Program-made: the position numbers and the translations under genes
NCBI GenBank assembly: GCA_942159475.1
Contig: OW804094.1
Coordinates: forward strand, 24,102,366 to 24,166,365
Direction: 5' to 3'
Length of the DNA stretch: 64,000 nt
Source: Sthenelais limicola
Taxonomy: Eukaryota > Annelida > Polychaeta > Phyllodocida > Sigalionidae
The notes under the pieces: generated by a model
What the model saw: only the letters and a program-made list of their open reading frames with translations
Database searches by the model: none
What the model was told of the DNA's origin: nothing
In this document: one piece after another, positions 56,610 through 64,000 of the stretch
Layout: the number at the start of each line of letters is the position of its first letter
Position numbering within the stretch: the first letter of the stretch is position 1

Positions 56610-57203
56610 TTTGGAGGTACTTGAATTAGCTGATTATGTGTAAAGATGAATTACTATTACCTGCTTGATTTGGAATATTCTATTTCTATATAGAGAATTT
56701 GGAATATTAATTTTTGCCTAGATCCAATGTAACAATTTTTGTGCAGGTATTTCCAAAAACAAAAATTTTGATCTCTTTAGTCCCTATTCTTACTCATTAC
56801 ATTTTATCCCAATGGTAAGACATAGTTTCTAGCTGTTCACTGCTGAACTGAATCACACTTTCAGAGGTGCCTACGCAGTCGTTCCAATCCTCAGGTTCTG
56901 CGATCGGTGGATAACCATCATTGAATATCTCCTCTAGGAAAATATCCTCAGCTTCGAGGTATTGTGGGAACTCTTCCACATACTCAATTCTTTCCGCCGG
57001 TGGCATGTCTAAGATACTATCTCTACAGGATAAAGTAAGATAATACTTGTGTGATCAGCTAATGCACCTTCCAATAAAAGCCCAGCTCAGAGTCCCAAAC
57101 ATACAACACCCATAAATACAATGGCAGTTTTGAAAAAGGCACACTCACCTGACTCCTTTTGCTTGCTTCTAAGGTCGGATACCGATCTGACCAACTAACT
57201 AGC
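56610..57203 (-). other. Element 2 leader
   Basis: Non-coding except for a 69-residue acidic ORF at 56797-57006 (listed separately). Confidence -1.
56797..57006 (-). CDS. Small acidic ORF upstream of gag
   Basis: 69 residues starting MPPAERIEYVEE, strongly acidic with many Glu and Asp. It lies in the leader between LTR and gag. I do not recognise it. It may be an accessory or upstream ORF, or chance. Confidence -1.
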   Translation of the reverse strand: MPPAERIEYVEEFPQYLEAEDIFLEEIFNDGYPPIAEPEDWNDCVGTSESVIQFSSEQLETMSYHWDKM

Positions 57204-57221
57204 CCCTAATCATGGTCGCCA
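57204..57221 (-). other. Putative primer-binding site of element 2
   Basis: TGGCGACCATGATTAGGG starts 1 nt after the 5' LTR. It begins with TGG, complementary to tRNA CCA; the tRNA is not identified. Confidence -1.
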
Positions 57222-57222
57222 A

Positions 57223-57842
57223 TGAAGAAATGCGGGTCATTCTTCGTAATAATTCAGGGTCAGTAGTTGGGCGAGAAATTAATCAACGCAACACACAGAG
57301 ATGTATGCTTCAAATCAGTACCAGCCTCGGAAGAGACCGATTTCCATCTTTCCTTTATTTTTATACTAGACAGATTAGGACGAAATACACTGGCCCTGCG
57401 CTGATTGGCTTTGGTCTCGTTGGTCCAATTAATTGACAGGTTACATTAGAGATCCAATCAGCCACAGGATAACAATGACAGACACTTATTAAAACGAGGC
57501 TCAGAGTGACCACTGCCACTCTGACCAATCTCTTTGGGTGGTGACCAGGTCACGGGGTTATCTCCCCTCCCCTCTCCCTCCCACTCTTTAATCAGTATTC
57601 CCTCCCCTCCCTTGACCTGGCGGTCAGCCCCTCCCCTCCTTTCCCACGTGATTGACTTTGAGATAACGGTCAGACCTGGACCTCACCTGTACCTTTGGAC
57701 TTTGGGATGATAAGAAATCCGCGAGCGTTGTGGCGGTAAGAAAGTGTGGGTAGCCTTCTGGCCGGTAGGGGCGCGACGAATGTCTGGCTGAATGAGACAA
57801 CTTTAACTTAAAATTAGACAATTTGGGCTTGTCAATTTTACA
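57223..57842 (-). repeat. Element 2 5' LTR, 620 bp
   Basis: On the minus strand it begins TGTAAAATTGAC and ends ATTTCTTCA. It carries CCAATCAG-type boxes, a TATAAAA (57359-57365) and an overlapping AATAAA (57354-57359). Confidence -1.
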
Positions 57843-57844
57843 AT

Positions 57845-58430
57845 GTGATCTGTTCCAGGAAAATAAGTCATAAGTCGCAAAAAATAGATTTTGAGATACC
57901 ATTATTTTTTAACAGATGAGATCAAGCCGATTCCAATGATAGTAAACAGTCTAATAATCTAATAAGTATTTCTAGATTTTAAGGTTGATATTATCGTTTT
58001 TAAAATAAAAGTTTCCATTATTTCTGGGGGTCAATAAACAGTGAAGTAACTAAACGAGTCCATAATTATGAGGACCTTTAAAACGAAAGGATATATGGGT
58101 CAGATTTTCAAAAAATGTATAACTCGCCTTCACCAATCCTCTCAAATAACCCACATTTAAGACAAAAATGAGCTTCAAAATGCAGTTTAACACAACGGAA
58201 CTGATACTTTAAATCAATGCAATATCAAATATACTCAGATATACCCGGTAATCATCATCTTTCAGCTTAATTTAGCAGAATTTCCTAAATGTGTAGAGTG
58301 GCCAAATGTACATTTTCTGAAAATCTGACCCATATTGATTGTCCTGAAATTTGATACTTCGATTGATATAGCTATAACTGATGAACCCTAAAGAATTAGA
58401 ACATTCCAATGATAGAGGAAGGTTAGAGAA
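57845..58430 (+). mobile_element. Family B element split by a nested family A copy
   Basis: Starts GTGATCTGTTCCAGG, 2 bp inside the LTR element's target duplication. It is interrupted at 58097-58331 by a family A element and then continues to about 58430 without a right terminus. Confidence -1.
58097..58331 (-). mobile_element. Family A element nested in family B, subtype 2, 235 bp
   Basis: ATAT on both sides (58093-58096, 58332-58335). Removing the element plus one ATAT restores GGATATATTG, found uninterrupted in the family B copy at 19938. Confidence -1.
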
Positions 58431-58446
58431 TGTACCATTTCCACGG

Positions 58447-58700
58447 TTCAATTCAATTCAAAAATCCTTTATTGCTGATGGTGAATTATAATAGGTGACT
58501 GGTGTCAGCTCTTCCAAAGTAAATTAGTAGAATAGTAAACTAAAAGAATAATAATCAACTATTTTCTCAGTTGTTTATAATACATTGTAAAGAAGTCTAA
58601 GGGTTTTTGCCCATAGGTTCAGTGTTGAGAAGAAGTGAGACAAGAGTCTGATGTAGCAGCAGTTCGTCCGGGTTCGGCCTAGGCAGGAGTGACTCAGCGA
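58447..58700 (-). repeat. Possible non-LTR retrotransposon 3' end
   Basis: On the minus strand the segment ends TTGAATTGAAT, like the tails at 18379 and 20640. No ORF remnant recognised. Confidence -1.
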
Positions 58701-58774
58701 GTGCCTAAGACCTCACCCATACATTTATTTACTCCAGAAACATGAATTATTCATAAAATCAACCCCAAGAATTA

Positions 58775-59095
58775 TTCCACTTGCTCTTCCCCCTCTCTCT
58801 AATTGGTTGAGGGAGAGAGAGGATCTTCCTTGCCCACACATTGACCTCTGCTCCCCATGCCAAGGCCATGAGCTGTGCACATGCAAGTTGGATCCCTCTC
58901 CTCAACCTTCCCCCCTCCCACCCCTTACTCTTAGATCCCAAGGCTCGTGGCTGCCCCCCTCACTCTTAGCCCTTCCCCCCTCTTGATTGGGCTGGGTTGG
59001 GCTGGGTGGTGGGGTGAGCTCTGAGTAGCTCATCCCCCTTCCCCTCCTGGCCAGGCCATGAGTGGCGTGCATGTCTGACCATGATCAGGGCTAAA
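58775..59095 (-). repeat. Dispersed C-rich repeat, copy 2 (family D)
   Basis: Resembles the reverse complement of 2975-3275. Ends approximate. Confidence -1.
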
Positions 59096-59205
59096 TAGGT
59101 TGGAGTTTCGACCCAAAGAATTCAGTTCTTTACAACATATCCAGAAGAATGATGTCACAAATATCGTAGGGTAGCTTCTGTAAACGATCTATGACAAGCA
59201 AATGC

Positions 59206-59394
59206 ATGATGGGAAAGATGGAGGCTTGTGTCATGGAATCATGTATAACACATGTAATGGATATTGACATTAGAGCATTGATAAATAGTCCATGCTGAAC
59301 ATGGCATGTTTTCTATAGATTTGATACTGTACCATTGTTCCATAATTCCATGCGAATCAATATTCAAAATGGAGGCCATACAAGTCCCCTATAA
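59206..59394 (-). repeat. Dispersed repeat family C, copy 3
   Basis: Inverted relative to 3778-3966. Confidence -1.
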
Positions 59395-59825
59395 TTTGAA
59401 CTCATGAACAACTTATGAATGTTGTTCCAGTGTCCGTTTTTTCCATATAAAATCATCAAATTGCATATTTCATTTGTTTTGTTTAAACAAAATTAGACTA
59501 ATACATTAAACCATATTAACCCACAAGCTTCGCTAAACATAGTATTTAAGATTTCTATTCTGACATTAAACATTTACAAAATAGGATAAAGTCATCTGCG
59601 TACAGGTCTTCAGGACTACCCTCAAAAACATTATACAGGAAAATAATTTAACGATTTCTGAACGGAAAATAGAAAGTGACATATCAATGTCATGGAAAAT
59701 TAATTTATACCACATCGAGATGACAATTGCTTTTTTTACTGATCAGTTAACATTCCTCAGATTTGGTACCACTCATCAGACTCGACTTATACTAGTTGGG
59801 AATCTATCGAGATTAAACCTCTATC

Positions 59826-60625
59826 CAGGGGCGGTACCAAAAGGCAGGTCTAGGGGAGGGGGGCACACTTGAGGTCAAAATCTTCTGAATTTGCCTGTTT
59901 GGAATGTCATTGCAATGCATAACAGTTAATTTGCTTAATGACAATGAAATAAAGCCCCAGAACTCTAATTTATGTAACAAAAATGACAACCCAATGTTCT
60001 TGCTTCACAAAAAATCTTTTTTAGAAAATAAAATTAACAAAATAAATTGTCTCTATTGAGACCCTCTTGACTCCTCACATTTGAGGCATATAGGTTTATT
60101 TTGTCCAGAATTTAAATTTTACGGGACCCTGTCATGTTTCCTTTGGGAAACGGAAATAACTGAAAACCCTGAATTGTACAAATTATGAACAAATCATAAC
60201 TGTAAACTGTTCACCCTCACTGATTCTTGTTTGAATACCAATTTTGAGATCGTCTGAAATTTAAAACCCTGTTGAGACATTCTGAGTCTAAAAATGCTTT
60301 TTGAATAGAGGCCCTGAAACAACAAGGCAGTTACCACTTGAAAAGGGTGTTAACACATACATAGGCATATTTTACAGCAAAATAAATTATATGATAGAAG
60401 TAAAATATAGTTTAATGTTAAAAGATTTATTAAGTTGAAATAAAATATGGGGTTATTGGGAGTGTTGTACATGTAGGGTCATTGGTTTGAAGGAAAGTGC
60501 AAATTCTGGCATTGCTTTGGAGGCCCTATGCCCCTCTGAGTTAGGGGGGGGCACAGGGACCATTTTAAGGGGTCTAGGGGGGGGGGGGGCGGTGCCCCCA
60601 GTCCCCCCCCCCCGGTACCGCCACT
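59826..60625. mobile_element. 800-bp element with inverted termini and 5-bp duplication
   Basis: The left end CAGGGGCGGTACC and right end (inverse) CAGTGGCGGTACC differ at one base. CTATC occurs on both sides (59821-59825, 60626-60630). Long G and C runs lie near the right end. No transposase ORF, so non-autonomous. Confidence -1.
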
Positions 60626-60630
60626 GCTAT

Positions 60631-61020
60631 CGACTACAAAATATTCATAATAACAGATTATATTCACTGATTAGTTAACACTCTTCAAACTCAGCTTATA
60701 CTAGCTGAGAAGACAGTTAGAATTTAAATTCTGCCTTCCTTATTAATGTTGATTAATACTTGAAGTACATCGATTAGAGAACACTCTTCAATCTAGTCTT
60801 ATACTAACTGAGAAGGAAACTATATTTAACCTTTACTTTAACTAGTTACATGTCCCATGTTGATTTATTACTGTATTACAGCCACAATCCTATCCTAAAA
60901 TATTAAAATCCATTTACGCGACGTTTTCAATTCAAGTAACGTGTGTGTTGTATTCCCCGTAATAAAGAAAGAGAGAAAGAAACTACTTCATTCATCCAAC
61001 TCGGCGAGAACATAGGGGTA
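60631..61020. other. AT-rich spacer
   Basis: Nothing recognised. Confidence -1.
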
Positions 61021-61027
61021 CACATAT

Positions 61028-61262
61028 GGTTCAGATTTTCAGAAATTGTACAATTGGCAGCTGTACACATTTAGTAAATTAGGCTAAATTAGGCTGCAAT
61101 TTGGTCAATACTGGATAAATTCGAGTATACTCGGCATTGCATTGTTTCTAGCAATCTGTTTGGTTAGGTCGAACTGTATTTTGAACTTTATTTTCGTCTG
61201 AAATTTGGGTTATTTCAGGGAATTGGTGATGGTGAATTGTGCATTTTCTGAAAATCTGACCC
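61028..61262 (+). mobile_element. Family A element, 235 bp
   Basis: Termini GGTTCAG and CTGACCC; flanks ATAT and ATTA. Confidence -1.
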
Positions 61263-61975
61263 ATTAGAGAAAAGACATATAGAATAGGTAAACAGACTTC
61301 TAGATTAGATCCAGATCTCCCGGTCGTTACCTTGGCCAAAACATAAGAGACTAGGAATTTTTCGTTATGTCATACTTAAACATTTCGTTTAGTAAACAAA
61401 TAAAATCGAATAAAAGTATAAATATCATATATAATTATGAATCAAGTACACATCGTACTTTTAGTTTAGGCTGCTCTCTCGTTCATTGCCCCCCCCCCCT
61501 ATCGTTATATCGAATGATAACAGAGTTATACAAATGTATAACTCTGATAACACCTATCAAGGCTTCAGGACTGCGACTTCCATGTACATGACTAATTGGT
61601 TGTATCAGCTAGACATACTTCTAATGGGATTAGTGAGGGCTTTTGGATTGAATCTCTCGCGTTGTTCTGCCAACTCAGGCTCTTTCTCGCCCTTTTAATC
61701 CAATTGTGAAAGTCCCACGACATCCTACTCACTTCCCAGGAACTTATCACGTATATATATATCACTTAAATATAACAACTAAACCTACCTTCTTTGCAAG
61801 ATATCCGGATAGTAATGAGGATCTCTCTAGCTCCATGTATACATGGGGAATAGTGGTGTGGTCTTGACCGGAACTGACCACCAGCACTTTGAAACTGCCC
61901 CAACGTGTGTACACACACTCATCAAACCCTCGCGTTTGTTTACATGTTAGTGTTGACCATTACACTTGTACATGT

Positions 61976-62212
61976 GGGTCGGATTCCCAGAAAATGTACA
62001 ATTGGCAGCTGTACACATCTAGTAAATTCTGCTAAATTAGGCTGCAATTTGGTCAATACTAGGTAAATTCGGGTATATTTGGCATTGCATTGTTTCTAGC
62101 AATCTGTTTGGTTAGGTTGAACTGTATTCTGAGCTTTATTTGCGTCTGAAATTTGAGTTATTTGAGAGAATTGGGGAAGTTGAATTGTACATTTTCTGAC
62201 AACTTGACCCTT
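61976..62212 (+). mobile_element. Family A element, 237 bp
   Basis: Termini GGGTCGG and TTGACCC; flanks ATGT and TTGT differ at one base. Confidence -1.
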
Positions 62213-62382
62213 GTACATAACAAGGGCGCGATAAGAATTGGTGTTATTTAGGCCAGGGTTATTAATACCATCGTCTCGTCATGTCATAGTATCACAACTA
62301 TTTAGACATTGTATAATAACCTCTACCAGGGCGAAAGGGTCCTATTACTCAGCTTAATTGTTTTTGTCACAGGAACGTAATA

Positions 62383-62572
62383 GGGGAGTTGCATAGCCGC
62401 CATTTTGAACTTTGATTCGCATGGAATTATTGGACAAATGGTACAGTTTAAACGTTGTAGAAAACATGGTATGTTCAGCTTGGAATATTCAACAATGATT
62501 TCATGTAAATAGCCATGTGTTATGCATGTTTCCATAACACAAGTTCCCATCTTTCCCATCATGCATTTTGTT
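62383..62572 (+). repeat. Dispersed repeat family C, copy 4
   Basis: Same orientation as 3778-3966, sharing GCATAGCCGCCATTTTG and CCCATCTTTCCCATCATGC. Confidence -1.
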
Positions 62573-62787
62573 TTCATAGCTCATTTGTACGAGCTCTAAT
62601 ATGGGTGAACAAATTCTTGCAATTTTCGATATCAATAATTATTGTGTTAAATATTTTTATCTGAGATTTCAGCACTTTAACAGACATGCGCAGTGACACG
62701 TACATGCAATTCCCCTATTGGAATTCTGAACCGCGACTTCCTTCACGGGTATTGGGCACTCCGACACGGGTTTGTGCACTCTGATAT

Positions 62788-63019
62788 GGGTCATATTTTC
62801 AGAAAATGTACAATTGGCAGCTCTACACATTCAGTAAATTCTGCTAAATTAGGCTACAATTTGGCCAATACTAGGTAAATTCGAGTATATTTGGCATTGA
62901 GTGGATTCTAGCAATCTGCTTTGTTAGGTTGAACTGTATTTTGAACTTTATTTTTGTCTAAAATTTGGGTTATTTGAGAAGATTGGCGAAGTTGAATTGT
63001 ACATTTTCTGAAAATCTGA
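62788..63019 (+). mobile_element. Family A element, right end decayed
   Basis: Left terminus GGGTCAT with ATAT before it. The right end reads CTGA then TATATG, with the CCC lost. Confidence -1.
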
Positions 63020-64000
63020 TATATGTGTTATAGGTCTATAGGTGTGGACGTACCAAGGAACCGATGGTACGAGAGTCTGACCTTGAGTGTTTGGTCTAGT
63101 AGGGTGTTGATATTGAACTTGACCAATCATCTGACTCTCATCCGGTCTATAACACTCTCAGACTTACGTCAAAACAAAGGCGAGCATATATGTATCAACT
63201 TGTCAGACATATATATTTATTTAGATAGCGGTACCTGCCCCATAAACACTTAAAATACCGTATGCCTTATTTAATATAGCCCTACATAATTACTGAGTAA
63301 ATATGAATATAAATATGTATAGATCTATTCTTTTGTAATCTTGAAAATTCATGACGACATTGGGTTCCGGATTATACACAATATCCACGCATGGTGAAAA
63401 TTACAATTAAAGTATCAAAAAAAGTACTTTGAATCAGTGTAATATTAAATATGCATTTTTTAAATTTTGTTTTGACATTTCTTTATTCAGGTAAGACAAC
63501 TTAGGCATGTGCCAAGAGTCATAATAACATGGCTAGGGTAAACCCTACATTTACGATCAAATATATTGCATTAGAATTACTAGTTTAATTAATGGGTCGT
63601 GAAATAAAATGCTGAAATAGAATTGCAACGAGTTGGTTTCAGCTGAGTTGACTTCCATCTTTATAGTAGTTTAATTTTAATACTACATAAAGTGACTGGT
63701 TTTCTGTGATGTGACGGCCCATTTTATTATAGGTTTGTCTTTATTATTTCCTTTTCCCATATTCCAGAAAAATAAAAACGTGTGGAGCAAATGCTTCCAT
63801 AATTTGCAGAAGTGCATAAATATATCTATAGTGTGCAAGAGTTTATAAAATAACAATTTTAAATGTTTGAAATATTTATTTGAACAAATCAACATTGTCG
63901 TTAAATTAGTGGAATTTGTCATATATTAAATATATCCAACCAGAACTATATAATGCCTGACGTCATACTGCAGATTAGTGTGTGTATTTGTCACTGAATG
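63020..64000. other. AT-rich end of window
   Basis: No gene recognised. A TTTCTTTATTCAGG-like segment near 63478 may be a LINE tail. Confidence -1.

Larger units (their letters stand above)
47553..57842 (-). mobile_element. Element 2: complete env-bearing Ty3/gypsy-type LTR retrotransposon
   Basis: 10,290 bp on the minus strand with two 620-bp LTRs that I read as identical, TG...CA ends, and ATGT duplicated at 47549-47552 and 57843-57846. Order: leader, gag, pol, env. Its proteins differ clearly from those of element 1, so this is a separate lineage. All ORFs are open. It inserted 36 bp upstream of the receptor's splice acceptor and 2 bp into the end of a family B element. Confidence -1.

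Overview
This is animal nuclear DNA, AT-rich and dense in repeats, with GT-AG introns. The repertoire suggests a marine lophotrochozoan, most likely a mollusc: an innate-immunity BPI/LBP gene, a receptor joining a somatomedin-B domain to seven membrane helices, and an interspersed repeat ending in reiterated ACTC. The taxon is inference; no species-specific gene is present.

Layout. (1) Positions 799-20934, minus strand: a complete BPI/LBP-family gene that I reassembled from 15 short exons. Every junction has GT-AG signals and compatible phase, giving a 469-residue secreted lipid-binding protein. Its introns are filled with miniature inverted-repeat elements, a tandemly duplicated exon, foldbacks, a SINE-like unit and a 5'-truncated LINE. 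(2) 21-31.6 kb: no gene seen; many copies of a 235-bp element, an 82-bp tandem repeat and a hairpin. (3) 31653-42989, plus strand: a complete Ty3/gypsy-type LTR element with gag, pol and env, apparently identical 623-bp LTRs and an ACCT target duplication. (4) 44496-47513, minus strand: an intact 1005-residue SMB/7TM receptor in one large exon. (5) 47553-57842, minus strand: a second, unrelated env-bearing Ty3/gypsy-type element with apparently identical 620-bp LTRs and an ATGT target duplication. It sits 36 bp upstream of the receptor exon's splice acceptor, in the same orientation. (6) 57.8-64 kb: no gene seen; more repeats and an 800-bp terminal-inverted-repeat element.

How it fits together. 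Both LTR elements look recently inserted and intact. Each has Gag and Pol in a -1 frame relationship (a textbook GGGAAAC slippery site in the first) and a fusion-type Env with a furin-like site followed by a hydrophobic stretch. Two short-element families (A, 235 bp; B, about 406-408 bp in typical full copies) account for much of the non-coding DNA. Both leave 4-bp A/T-rich target duplications and share a subterminal core, which suggests a common transposase not encoded here. Copies lie at splice sites and at each other's ends.
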